Source: Liolophura sinensis
Taxonomy: Eukaryota > Mollusca > Polyplacophora > Chitonida > Chitonidae
Assembly (NCBI RefSeq): GCF_032854445.1
Contig: NC_088296.1
Span: 2,131,246-2,195,245 of the forward strand
Reading direction: 5' to 3'
Length of the DNA: 64,000 bases
In this document: piece by piece, positions 25,381 through 36,456 of the stretch
Layout of the letters: each line of letters opens with the position of its first letter
Numbering within the stretch: the first letter of the stretch is position 1
Position numbers and translations under genes: made by a program
Notes under the pieces: generated by a model
What the model was told of the DNA's origin: nothing
Database searches by the model: none
What the model saw: the letters and a program-made list of their open reading frames with translations, nothing else

Positions 25381-25560
25381 TCTTCGTGAGAGTTTTTGCA
25401 CGATTTTTGTGGTAACAATTTCTAAAACCTTCAGTTTATATTCAGGTAGATACCCTTTGTTTCCTGCTTGGCAAGTGTATACAACACCTACAACAAAAGC
25501 AGAAAGGCGTATATCTCCGGTAATAGAAAGTCGCATTGAATAATGTTCAAAACTGACCAA
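25381..25560 (-). pseudogene. Immunoglobulin-like domain fragment (F-G strands)
   Basis: The minus-strand frame contains SMRLSITGDIRLS, then GVVYTCQAGNKGY and YKLKVLEI before a TAA at its left end. This spacing resembles the end of an Ig domain: an E strand of LxIT type, the Y-x-C of the F strand with an A-x-N after it, and a G strand of LxV type. The usual Asp before G-x-Y-x-C is missing. A good acceptor (TTTCTGCTTTTGTTGTAG) sits just before GTGTTGTATAC, so the real coding part may be only the last ~37 codons. The first half of the domain, with the other disulfide Cys and the Trp, is not found upstream; frames there contain stops. It could be a terminal exon, a relic or a chance match. Confidence 0.33.
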
Positions 25561-26247
25561 TCAATTGCACGATCGTGTGCAATCGTCAACCCTTGGATTG
25601 TATGAAGCAACTTGTTCACCGGGACTCCCTTTTGGGGGAAACAACACAGGTTTGTGACATGTTAGAGTCGCCATCTCAAAAAGACAGGTCTAAGGATCAT
25701 ATTTTAGCACAAAAATACCCAGACATAGTTACGTTTTACTTGTCTCTACCGCCAACGTCAGTCAGGCATACTCGCCGAAGCTCGGCGCTTTCTGTAAAGC
25801 TATCGCAGTTCCAAATAACTCAGCCGATCATTCAGTTAGCACCGCAAGTGACACGGCTATTCTCAGTTGGCCAAGGGCAATTTGTCTTAAAAAACCGTGA
25901 AGAGCTGAAACCATTGCTGGCCAAATCACCCTAGTCACCCTAAATCACCCTAGTGACCTCGACGACAGGCGGAACCCAACTATAGCTATATCAGCTGCGG
26001 CTTTAGATCAGGAGATTCACCAAATTTTTCGACCAGCAGTGATTTTCTTTTCATCCAAACCTACCTAGCAGTATGTGTGCAAATTAGGGCACTACGTATA
26101 ACACCATAACCTAATATTTCCACAGATTATAGAACTATGTCTATGAAATATTACAGGTACATATATGCACTCAACAACATCTGTTTATGTTATCTTACAA
26201 ATTATAGTAGTCTCTGCTTATAAAAATACCCGTTGCATCTAATTGGT
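25561..26247. other. No gene recognised
   Basis: A 119-codon open frame at 25575-25934 (+) has fairly even composition but no recognised motif, clear start context or splice sites. It is left uncalled. Confidence 0.45.
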
Positions 26248-26446
26248 TAACGGCATGTTGGCTTCCTCTCCGGTTGCAAGTGGCAAGAGCTACAAACAAC
26301 CTGAGGATGGTCGTGAGTTTCCCCCGAGCTCTGCGCGCCTTCCTCTCACCATAATGATGACCGCCGTCGTATAAGTCAAATATTCTTGAGTATAGCTTAA
26401 AACACCAATCGGATAAATACATAAATAAAGGAATAGATAAATAAAT
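26248..26446 (+). mobile_element. SINE, head truncated
   Basis: The body begins at CATGTTGGCTTCCTCTCCGG, continues GGATGGTCGTGAGTTTCCCC and GTCGTATAAGTCAAATATTC, and ends with AACACCAATCGGATAAATAC and an (AAATA) tail. Confidence 0.85.
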
Positions 26447-27119
26447 ACAGGCTATTGTATATTAGAATCCCTCTGAAAGCATACATATATATAAATATCC
26501 ATGACTTCGATAGCTTCTTTCAGTTGGCAAATAACAAAAGTTCGGTGTTAGAGAAAGGACCTCAGCACATGTCGAGAGTGGCCTTGCCTTTTAAATACAA
26601 AATGCCACTTTACAGTGTACCGTAATGTGTTTCGGTTTTTCCACCACCGCCCGTGTATTATCTTTGCGACTTTATATGATCATTCATTGCAAGAAAATTA
26701 GACTTAATCCATCATCATGGATTCACTCTACCACTGGACAGCAGTACCCGTATGCTGCAGTGGCTCTGTGCAAGCAATGGACGTAGCTATTGTTTTCCTC
26801 TTTGTTTGCTTTTACCTTTTCTCAAAATATTAACATGTTAATGTGCTCTAAAATAGCATACCGTGTAACTGTGTTACCACATAGGTGTGTTACCATATAG
26901 ATGTGTCACCATCTGGGGTCCGCGATGGATTTCCTCCAACTATATATATTTGATTGCCGGAATAAAATAAAGAACTGACTGACTTCCGAGATAAACATCG
27001 GTTAAATAAATAAAGTTATTAAACGATTGACGCTGGGAATTTATAAAACCTTGTTTTAGAGTTAGTGTAGCATACACTGGAGCCCAACACTCGAACCACT
27101 AGTCTCAGATGTGCTTACA
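26447..27119. other. No gene recognised
   Basis: AT-rich. A short near-duplicate GTGTTACCACATAGGTGTGT / GTTACCATATAGATGTGT occurs around 26870-26905. Confidence 0.5.
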
Positions 27120-28135
27120 TAACTTTATACGTTGTGATGTACATTCCGATATATGTGATCACGTAGCACTGCCTTGTTACACACAGATATGTAATACATT
27201 GTGATCACGTAGCACTGCCTTGTTACACACAGAAATGTAATACGTTGTGATCACGTAGCACTGCCTTGTTACACACAGATATGTAATACATTGTAATCAC
27301 GTAGCACTGCCTTGTTACACACATATGTGTAATACGTTGTGATCACTTAGCACTGTCTTGTTACACACAGATATGCAATACATTGTGATCATGTAGCACT
27401 GCCTTGCTACACACAGATATGTAATACATTGTGATCACGTAGCACTGCCCTGTTTTACACAGATATGTAATACATTGTGATCGCGTAGCACTGCCGTGTT
27501 ACACACAGATATGTAATACATTGTGATCACGTGGCACTGCCTTGTTACACACAGATATGTAATACATTGTAAAACGTAGCACTGCCTTGTTACACACATA
27601 TATGTAATACATTGTAATCACGTAGCACTGCCCTGTTTTACACAGATATGTAATACATTGTGATCACGAAGCACTGCCTTGTTACACACAGATATGTAAT
27701 ACATTGTAATCACGTAGCACAGCCTTTTTACACACAGATGTGTAATACATTGTGATCACGTAGCACTGCCCTGTTATACACAGATATGTAATACAATGAA
27801 ATCACATAGCACTGCATTGTTATATACTAATATGTAATACATTGTAATCACATTCCACTGTCTTGTTATATACTGACATATAATGCATTGTAATCACACA
27901 GCACTGCCTTCTTATACATTGACACGTAATACATTGTTTTTACATGGCACTGTCTTGATGTGTGTCGACATGTAATACACTGTAATCTCAAAACACTCAA
28001 TACAATACACCCACATGCAATACAGTGTAATCATTGGCTTAGATAATGTCATACTTTGTTATGTATATTCCCAGATTTGTAATTACACAACACGGATTTG
28101 TTATACAGTGACATGTAATACGTCGTAATACATGT
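27120..28135. repeat. Minisatellite, 46-bp unit, about 22 copies
   Basis: The unit is built of GTAATACATTGTGATCACGT and AGCACTGCCTTGTTACACAC followed by AGATAT. Copies are regular from 27130 to about 27790 and then decay progressively to 28135. Most carry the 8-bp palindrome GTGATCAC. Confidence 0.95.
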
Positions 28136-28539
28136 TCACAAATACAGACTTATCTCTGAACGTTTGCTCCCTCGAATCTAGCTACTGTGAGTTTTCTGTA
28201 ACTGAGTTTCGTTTTACTTGTTAATTATTTTTTCCCTTTTGCTTTTCCGCCAAAAAAGAAAGTAAGATATGACAGTTATACTCGTTTATTTTCAGTCGAT
28301 GTATATTTTTTCTCCGTATTGCCGCGGTGTGGCTGTCATCTTATATCCATAAAGCAGATCATAGAGGGGATACGTGAGGAAATAACCCTTCTGTCGGGCA
28401 GACAGTCATCAAGGGTGATTGACTTTTCCTTGCCGTCAAAAAAATCAAATTGTCTCAGAAAGTAACGTTCAATACAACCTGTTTCCCTTACGTTAATCCA
28501 AATATTTATTAATTTGACTGAGAATATTAGTGTAGAGGG

Positions 28540-28612
28540 GGGTGAAATCGGACTGAACCCGTGAGAAACCCAAGATCAGCTGTAGGTTGTTGCCAAACCT
28601 TTCCACGACATC
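28540..28612 (-). mobile_element. SINE body fragment
   Basis: GTGAGAAACCCAAGATCAGC and TGTAGGTTGTTGCCAAACCT correspond to the central SINE body in reverse. Confidence 0.5.
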
Positions 28613-28704
28613 CAAATATGCATTCAGTGTATAGTATTCTTTAAAAATGTTTTATGATAATACATACGTATCTTTTTATTTCTAATTGTAGACCCCATAA
28701 TGTT

Positions 28705-28826
28705 TACGTGTTCATGCTGGCTTCCTGCCCTGTTTTCTCCCGCCACCGATACTGGCCACCGTTATATAATTGAAATATTCTCGAGTACAGTGTGAAGCAC
28801 CGGTCAAATATATAAATAAATAAAAG
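28705..28826 (+). mobile_element. SINE 3' part
   Basis: CATGCTGGCTTCCTGCCC, GTTTTCTCCCGCCACC, GAAATATTCTCGAGTACAG and an (AAATA) tail. Together with 28540-28612 it forms a head-to-head inverted pair. Confidence 0.75.
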
Positions 28827-29804
28827 AAATCGTGTTCAGTGTATTTATAACAAATTCGAAGGATTCATCGGTGTAAGATTTGATGGTTGTTTAACGTCAT
28901 ACTCAGAACTGATTCATTACTCAAAGAGTGTTTCAGTACTCAAAGCTGTCTCTGTTATATGTTGGTTGTGAATTGTTACGGGTAGAGCTACTTGTGGGAG
29001 TTTCCTCTGTCAAATACTGTAATGTACAGGTACACACGACCTACCGTGGTCATCAAACCACTACACACTGGGCAAATCGTGTCGTGGACCATTTACTGTC
29101 ACCACAAACAGTCAAAGCAATTGAATCTACAAATTCTGTGCCGAAGGCCTCATGTGTCATAGAGCTTGAAAAGCAACGGAACCTACACGCGTGGCCCTCT
29201 CCCTTCTGCGTGTAACGAAAGACCACCAGTTTCTGCAGGTTACATGCTTCTTTAATTTGAAACTATATGTACGCTTATTTCACATTATGCCACGGACTGG
29301 AAATTTCCGCTTGCCGAATACAATAGTTCCCAGAAGGCGAAAATGTCTCTCAGCGAGCACAAAGGCCAGCGGGAGAGATAATCACATCCGTTTATATGTG
29401 CAATTATCCTAATGGACGTCTAAGCCACTTCCGCTGTTGGAGTAAGTATTAGAGGTTGTTTGTGTGCGTGAGTTTCCTCCAGACGATATGGCGATGAAAT
29501 TGCATGGTATATATGGGCTGAGTGGATCATCTTCTAGAACGTGTTTATGGACGTAACATCCCATCTTGCACAATCAGTAGCTGCTATAGAAAATCGGGTG
29601 TAACATTGTGCCAATAGAGCTAAAGTTCCTTACCCACGTTGTAACTACATCTGGACTAATAGGTCTTCTCAGTAAAACGGAAAAGTTTGTCATAACTTTT
29701 GGAAGAAAAGCAACGGAAATGTACTACATGGCTTCGAAGAAAGACAAAGTTTCTGAAAATTCGAACATGGCCAACCTATAATTTGATGTAATTCGAAGTT
29801 TGTA
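28827..29804. other. No gene recognised
   Basis: Open frames at 28928-29215 and 29191-29412 (+) overlap in different frames and show no motif. Nothing else was seen. Confidence 0.5.
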
Positions 29805-30272
29805 GAATCAAACAAATCATCCTGGATTCAATCAAACGCTAATCATCGTGGATGTAATCAAACGCTAATAACCCTGGATTCAATCAAACGCTAATCATCC
29901 TGGATTCAATCAAACGCTAATCATAATGGATTCAATCAAACGCTAATCATAATGGATTCAATCAAATGCTAATCATAATGGATCCAATCAAATGCTAATC
30001 ATTCTGGATTCAATCAAACACTAATCATAATGGATCCAATCAAGCACTAATCATCCTGGATCCAATCAAACGCTAATCATTCTGGATCCAATCAAACGCT
30101 AATCATCCAGGATCCAATCAAACACTAATCATTCTGGATCCAATGAAACGCTAATCATCCTGGATTCAATCAAACGCTAATCATCCTGGATCCAATCAAA
30201 CGCGAATCATCCTGGATTCAATCCAACGTTAATCATCCTGAATCCAATCAAACGCTAATCATTATGGATTCC
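29805..30272. repeat. Minisatellite, 26-bp unit, about 18 copies
   Basis: The unit is TGGATTCAATCAAACGCTAA plus TCATCC with T/C and G/A variants. The array begins near the first CAATCAAACG and stops abruptly at GGATTCCAGCC. Confidence 0.95.
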
Positions 30273-30844
30273 AGCCATCTGGAGTGGGGTCTCCGTTTTG
30301 GCGGATCAAATGATCCAGTAACACGTCTTGTCCAGTTAGAATGATCGAGAAGCTTTTATTAACATGGATTTAACCGAGACGATAAGTGACCCCAAGGTTC
30401 ATTTTGACTGATACGCTCTTCTTGTTTAGTATTATTAATATAGCGCTGTTTTAGAAATTTTCGTGTTCTCTGAAAATTAATTATGTTGGATAAAGGCGGT
30501 TAACACCCACAGAATGTGCAACTGTTCATTATCAGATAAATGGAAACAGTTAACTCACAAGACACATCGTGCACCCCATGAAAAATGTTTCCCCTTAAGG
30601 TATGTGATGGCGGCCAGCTATAAGGATGATCCGAAGGGATCAGCGCGACGTGCTCGAAATAAAACACTGCCCTATGCTGACAGCTGACATATGTTCGCAT
30701 CTGAGTTGAGTCAAAACTGAACCAGCAGAGCAATATGAACGTGTATAAAATAATGTTAGAAGACAAGTGATATCCATGGTAGTTTGTCTTCGAAACCATC
30801 CAAATGGCTCAACGGGCGGTTACTGTTATTAGTGCCCGCAGGGT
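30273..30844. other. No gene recognised
   Basis: A 99-codon frame at 30500-30799 (-) begins with a hydrophobic stretch (NIILYTFILLCWF) that could be a signal or membrane segment. The start context is poor and no family was recognised, so it is only noted. Confidence 0.4.
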
Positions 30845-31478
30845 TGTGGTGCCAAGAAGGTTATGATGCCAGGATGGTTGTGGTGCCAGGAGGATTGTGG
30901 TGTTAGAGGGGTTGTGGTGCTAGGAGGGTTGTGGTGTCAGCGGTGTTGTGCTGCCAGGAGGAGTGTGGTGTTACGGGGGTTGTGGTGCCAGGAGGGTTGT
31001 GGTGCCAGGAGTATTGTGGTGCCAAGAAGGTTGTGGTGCCAGGAGGGTTGTGGTGCCAGTCGGATTGTGGTGCCAGGGGGGTTCTGGTGCCAGAAGTATT
31101 GTGGTGCTAGGAGGGTCGTGGTGCTAGGAGGGTTGTGGTGTCACCGGTGTTGTGGTGCCAGAAGGGTTGTGGTGTTAGGGGGGTTGTGGTGCCAGGAGGA
31201 TTGTGATGTTAGGGGGTTTTTGGTGCCAGGAGGGTTGTGGTGCCAGAAGGATTATGGTGCCAGGAGGATTGTGGTGAAAGGATGGTTGTGGTTCTAGGAG
31301 GGGTGTGGTGCTGGGAGGGATGTGATGTCATGAGGATTGTGAAGTCCGGAGGGTTGTGGTGCCGGGGGGGGGGGGGGGGACTACCCGGACGGTTGTGTTG
31401 TCAGGAGGATTGTGGTGCTAGGAGGGTTGAGGTAGCAGCTGGGTTGTGCCGCCAGGAGGTTTGTGGTGCTAAAAGAAC
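30845..31478. repeat. Minisatellite, 17-bp unit, about 37 copies
   Basis: The unit is close to TTGTGGTGCCAGGAGGG with many single-base variants; a G16 run interrupts it at 31364-31379. The open + frames here (repeating LWCQ / VVVLGG strings with a 17-residue super-period) are products of a stop-free unit. Confidence 0.93.
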
Positions 31479-33315
31479 TCCAAAGACTTTTTATCCAAGG
31501 CTGCGTCTGCACTAGGTTCTCGTGTTTCTTAGCGATCTAAGGAACATCTTTTTAACACCTCGTAGGCATGATCCGCCCAACTAGAAATACAAATGCAACG
31601 ATTTAGCGGTTGACGAAGGTTTTTGTCCAAAGGCTTTCTTATCAAGACATTAAGAGTAAAATGTTGCTGTTTTACGGCCGTTAAGGTAGCGATGTTGAAG
31701 ATGGCCATAGCTCATGTTTGACGACATATAGGGGAATGTTTCTCCTGCACATCGGCGATTATGTTGAGGTATAAGCAGAAAGCCGCCATTCCCGCGGGAA
31801 AATACCAACTTGGATGGGCAGGTGCTCGATAGATCTCATGGCTCTCAAACAAAAGAAGAACCAACAAAAGTTGAATTCGTACCTGTTATCATACTGGTTA
31901 GGAACAAATGGGCTGGGAATGAAACAGTGCTTTAGGCGTCCAAACCCTCGCTATTATTGAGAAAAAAAGCATCAGTTCACCTCGATGCGTCGATTACCGG
32001 TGTTCATATGGGGCTAACGATAGAAAACACGGTGATGTGATTTCGTTTAAGTGGTATTCCATTAAACAAATAAAGCGGCGTGCCTTTGTGGCATTCGCTC
32101 TGATGTTTGCCTAATGTTGCCCTCCGGTCATGATAAGCTTTGATGTTGTATCATGGACTGATCAGGAATTTCCAATAGTATGGACATAATTCCCTGGCAC
32201 GCAATCATTCCGGTATATTGTATACAAGTGGATAGTCATGACAAAGACTCATGCAGACCAATATTAAAATACGGAATAAGAAAACATCCTAAAAGGAGAG
32301 CAAATTCCTCCTCTTCCCCCCCCCTCACCCCCTCCCCCAACAGACACACACACAGGGGCGTAAGACATTTAATATTTTTCACTAAGCTTGTACTACAAAT
32401 TGTGAGCAGAAAATACCAATTACAGTTTAGATCTATGAATATTGGTAACGGCATATGTATTTGTACTTATTGATAACATTACACCTCCCTTGCACGAGGG
32501 ACGGAGCGACACAGATGGCCTCAATTCAAGGGAAAAAAATAGCACAGGGGGCCCCAGTTAAAGGAATAGAGTGTCCAACGCAGCTTCATTTGAACAGTAA
32601 AAATCACCAAGAGTGACACAGTTCAAGGGAATAAGGAGCTGAGACCGCATGCAGGCTGTTCAATGTAACATTGACACCCAGAGTTAAGGTGTTTGAGGCA
32701 GTATTCTTTGAGGATACATGAAAGGAAGTGAAACGAGGCACATACGTTTACCGGAAGAGAAGAAAGTAACAGGAAAAACGTTTTAATGTACATTAAAAAA
32801 CCTTGTTTGATGCACATTACCGGAATGATGTCATGGATGAACTTACTGGCAATGTTTCATCAGCTCTCTATATACCCCCCACCCTACCCCCTCGCCTTTT
32901 TTAAACATACACACTCCAAGGGTGTTTTTTACACTTATCACCGTAGACGTCACCACTGCAGCCTACATAATTTCCGGACTGACCACTGTGACTACAGGAA
33001 AACTAGTTTAAAACCGCATAAACTGGTAGAACATGTTTATCACGCTTTGTGCGGGCGACATTAGCTCCCTAAAAACCTAAAGCGTTTGGTTGAAGGTAAA
33101 ATATCCGAAATCTTTTTAAAATTTTTATTACATTTTTTGCCAGAAAGTTATGTCAGTATTATGAAACTGGAACTTGTATGTATCTCTAAAGATTTGAAAT
33201 CATGCGCATATCAAAATAGTCTGGAAAGTACTGGCAGTTATTTTTTGTCTCTTGACAAACCCGTCCATGAATAAATGGCATCGCTTCAAACCCGTTCACG
33301 TGATAGTCAGCAAAT
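31479..33315. other. No gene recognised
   Basis: Contains a C-rich run at 32315-32340. Paired open frames near 32180-32470 and 32780-33060 show no motif. Confidence 0.5.
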
Positions 33316-33420
33316 GCTCACAACTACCCGGTGAAAAACAGCCTCCTGTAAATTTACGTCAGAGTTTATTTTAGCTGTTCATGTAAATGCTTAAATCTAG
33401 CACCAACGCACACGCTGCTA
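33316..33420 (+). repeat. Dispersed repeat, CACAGAGAGTAAAACCA family, 3' part
   Basis: CCGGTGAAAAACAGCCTCCT, AATTTACGTCAGAGTTTATT and TAGCTGTTCATGTAAATGCT match the family in order. Confidence 0.75.
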
Positions 33421-34274
33421 AAATTATGCAATTATGTTTAAGCAAATTATTCCCCGTCACTTGTCCTGCCTCATCATTTGGCGGTTCTCAACGCATTTTA
33501 TCTTTTATAGCCAATTAAATCCTTCCAAATTTGAACTTCCGGGAAGTTAGCACGAGCTGTTTTCTGTTCATTTATACGCGAAGCTTCGATGGAGACATAT
33601 TTATAACTGCTACTTTTATCTACAGTCTAGTTGCTGGCGCTACAAGTGTCGAGTTATTAAACATTGACACCCAAGAACGCAAATAGTGACATCCGTCTTC
33701 CATATTTTTTTTGTGCATAAAGCTATCATAAGCTAGATATCTAGCAAAAGACGAAAAAATCCACGCCGTAAGCAGTCAATCAATCATCGTGGGTATAAAA
33801 AATGACAAAGTGCGAGTAAAGAACATGTCAAGTTGAGGGTTATGTGGCAGTCAAGACTGTCTAGAATGATGCTGTAGTTCAGCGGTTCACACTCCAAGCG
33901 TAGGGGAAAATCAATACTGTAGCGGATTGGAGAGCTGCAAAGGAATCCAGGCTTTGAAGCTATGATCGAGCCATAGCGCTAAACACAGATCCGCAATTCA
34001 CTGCACACAAATTTGACAGCGGTTGAATAAAAGGTCCAAGAATATGAGCGGCTGCTTCTAGTATACTGACACATCGTAATTAGAGAAGGCAGTTCGATGT
34101 ACTGGGATATTCGGCGGGCACAAGACGAGACGATATTGGAGTAGAGGGAGGGGGGTTGAGATGAGATGTAGTGGCCAGGTTTATATACCAGGATAACATC
34201 CAGGCGTTATAAGTCAGGAGTGGGATTCCTCCAACCTTGGCTTCCCTCCAATCGCATCCCACAAGGTCAAAGGA
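33421..34274. other. No gene firmly recognised; possible further exons of the secreted gene
   Basis: Minus strand: a long pyrimidine tract ends at about 34098 before TACATCGAACTGCC, which could be an acceptor, but no in-phase continuation of the 34275-34573 exon could be established. No poly(A) signal for that gene was found nearby. Confidence 0.4.
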
Positions 34275-34573
34275 TTAGAGTGGTCCCAGACAACCTTCAA
34301 GATCTCTCCGTCTGCGGGGTAGGGAGATTACACAGGTGCGGTGATAGCATCCGAACATAGTCAAAACAGCCGAACATCTGGCTCGAATTTCACTGGCATT
34401 AACCTTGACTGTATAGTCATTTTCAAGGTTGACTGATGTATGTCTATTTCTATACGGTATCGCCGTCTCGTTCGGTCTCTCCCTGTCACTCTCGGGGCTG
34501 TCGCGTGTTGGTAGTAACGGGGCTGTATAATCATAGTCCTTAGCAACCGTCATGCATAGCTCCAGCTCGCGGC
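34275..34573 (-). CDS. Secreted precursor protein, exon 2 (mature region)
   Basis: The exon follows the acceptor AACGCAGCTGGCAG in phase 1, completing the Gly begun by exon 1, and stays open for 98 further codons to TAA. The mature chain starts about GRELELC. It has an Asp/Arg/Pro-rich middle without cysteines (PLLPTRDSPESDRERPNE), two NxT/NxS glycosylation-type sites (NETA and NASE) and a Cys cluster C-x8-C-x4-C around FGCYHRTC. A tetrabasic RRRR, a likely furin-type cleavage site, precedes the last ten residues, DLEGCLGPL. Five mature cysteines is an odd number, so either one is unpaired or another exon follows. A basic-site-bearing small precursor suggests a peptide hormone, neuropeptide or growth-factor-like ligand; I do not recognise the family. 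The upstream AG alternative (before CTGGCAG) gives a stop in phase, which selects this acceptor. Confidence 0.62.
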
Positions 34574-34741
34574 CTGCCAGCTGCGTTATTGGAAAAGGGC
34601 TAAGCAGTCATTAACCGCTAAACAATAAACAAGTCAATTCAATTAGGCCCTGTGACTGTTTCTGGGTGGTTGAATTGGATGATAGTCGCCACCATATTGT
34701 ACAACTCCCAATAAGTAACAATAAAGAAAAATGTCACTTAC

Positions 34742-34835
34742 CTTGCACCGATGATAACGCGGTCAAGAGTAGGAGGACAGAACAGACTCGCTTGACTTGA
34801 CCACAAGGGCACCAGGGGGCAGACATCGGGTACAT
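34742..34835 (-). CDS. Secreted precursor protein, exon 1 (signal peptide)
   Basis: The exon encodes 31 codons plus one base, from an ATG to the perfect donor CAAG|GTAAGT. The N-terminus is MYPMSAPWCPCGQVKRVC followed by SVLLLLTALSSVQ. It has a basic stretch, a leucine-rich hydrophobic core and small residues before the expected signal peptidase site, the layout of a secretory signal peptide. A second in-frame Met is three codons later. The phase 1 junction joins exactly to exon 2, 168 bp downstream, giving 130 residues in total. This short exon is below the length at which open-frame lists usually report and is easily missed. Upstream on the same strand a TATATAG box lies at about 35022-35028, a plausible promoter. 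Confidence 0.66.
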
Positions 34836-35784
34836 CTCCTAGTTAACGTCAACCGCATGTCTGGAAGTCCAATGTGAAAACGACCATGTTATATCAGAAC
34901 TGATCCAAATACTCTTGATGTGATGGACAGGACAAATGCTAGCATAATAAAGCTACCCGACCACAAACCACTGTCCCAAGGTATCGGAATATCATAACAT
35001 TTCAGCCGCGCCCAACAATCTATATAGCGACCGACCGACGGACTGAGCGACCCTCTTCCAGCTGCGTAAGCGAACACAGAGCAGTGGTGTTTTGAAGATC
35101 GGTCGTCGGAAAGGACGTCTCTTGTGGTCGACGGTAGTTGACAGTACGGTTCAAAGCCAGCAGTGGCCGTGGTCACATTGATTACCTAGTCGAGATTTGC
35201 AGCTGTCCCTCTATGGCTAGGTCTTGAAGATCGTCTACATCGCAAACAAGACCCTTGTCATCATCGTCCGCTACAGGTCTCAGCGAATGACGTCTCTTCA
35301 GTGAACTATGATATTGCCTTAAGCCAGGTGAGGGAGCGGCTCCGCCTCACTCCGGCAAATCAAACCACAGCCCGTCAAGCAGTGGATGGCAAGTCGAGAC
35401 TCCGCATCTATTGATTGGAATATTAGCTGTTCGTTTAAAGTTCTGCGGCCGTGGGGCCTTCGGTGCTCCCGTTTGATGACGCGCACAACGACCAGGGCTG
35501 CCGAACAATGCGGTGAACAGCTGCTCCGCGAGTCGCTATCCCTCACTGTCCCGATCCATAACAATCTCACAGTCCGATAAATGCAGACCTCACATGCGAA
35601 TCCCTACTTCTACCTCCCCTCCCTCTCAAACGCCTATCACTTCTAACCCTCTCCCCTCTCTCACATAACGGTCACATATTTCATCGTGGAAAGCTACATT
35701 TTTTATTAAATGTTTTATTCAGTACGTGTATGCGTAAGGGTGCAGGTCGCTAAATATAATTAAAGACATAAACACACAGAGAGT
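34836..35784 (-). promoter_or_regulatory. Upstream region of the secreted precursor gene
   Basis: About 950 bp upstream of the minus-strand exon 1. It is noticeably GC-richer and CpG-richer than its surroundings between 34980 and 35570 and contains a TATA-like CGCTATATAG near 35022-35030. A start of transcription near 34990-35000 would give a 5' untranslated region of about 160 bases. The small open frames on both strands in this segment have no motif. The inference is from composition and position only. Confidence 0.35.
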
Positions 35785-36025
35785 AAAACTAGAGCAAATT
35801 ACAAAGGAATAGCTGATAAATGATCAAACCGGTGAAAAATACGTCCCCCTGTCAATTTTTTTATGTAAATGCTTAAACAGCAATTAAAAATCAATTAAAA
35901 TGCTTATAATTAAAAAAAAATAAAATAAATAAACGTCCCCTGACACCATGACTTAAGCAGAATTCAGCAAATAAAAATGCAGTGGTGTATATTGCAATTT
36001 ATTTGAAATATCTGGTCAAGAAACA
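35785..36025 (+). repeat. Dispersed repeat, CACAGAGAGTAAAACCA family
   Basis: AGAGTAAAACTAGAGCAAAT, CCGGTGAAAAATACG, TATGTAAATGCTTAAACAG and then CCATGACTTAAGCAGAATTC, GTGGTGTATATTGCAATTTA. It is collinear with the copy at 52785-53120, showing that the family extends at least 240 bp. Confidence 0.75.
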
Positions 36026-36358
36026 TTCCAAATGCTGTGTTTTCATCACATTTAGCCTACAATAGCATTGGAGCAATGAAGGGGGATGTTACACAATAAT
36101 GTCTTCACCAATAGCAATGTTTGTGTACTTATTCCGATTGTTTCTTTACGTGTACGACGTCCGTCAGTTTTGTAGGTGAAGAAGATACTCGCTATTACCT
36201 TCTGATCCCGAGATGGGTTCTAAAATACTCTCTCAAATGCCGAAATTTAGCTTAAATCTGGAGTGCCAGCGACTGGGAGTGGCATATTCCAGCACAGAAG
36301 CAAATCGTGCCCTTCACAGTGTTCTATGCATGACTATCGGATGGAAATGTTCATCAGA

Positions 36359-36370
36359 AACACACACACA

Positions 36371-36426
<56 letters not shown>

Positions 36427-36456
36427 CACACACTACACACACACACACACATACAA
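36359..36456. repeat. (CA)n microsatellite
   Basis: About 45 CA dinucleotides with a few interruptions (CCC and GG). The open frames reading repeating His-Thr here are artefacts of the repeat. Confidence 0.97.

Noticed and set aside
27120-30272. Regular direct repeats suggesting a CRISPR array
   Set aside because: Units are contiguous with no unique spacers, and the genome is eukaryotic.
30500-30799. 99-codon minus frame with a signal-like hydrophobic start
   Set aside because: Poor start context, no homology recognised and no splice partner; mentioned only in the region note.
30863-31515. Open frames rich in LWCQ/VVVLGG repeats
   Set aside because: Read-through of the 17-bp minisatellite.
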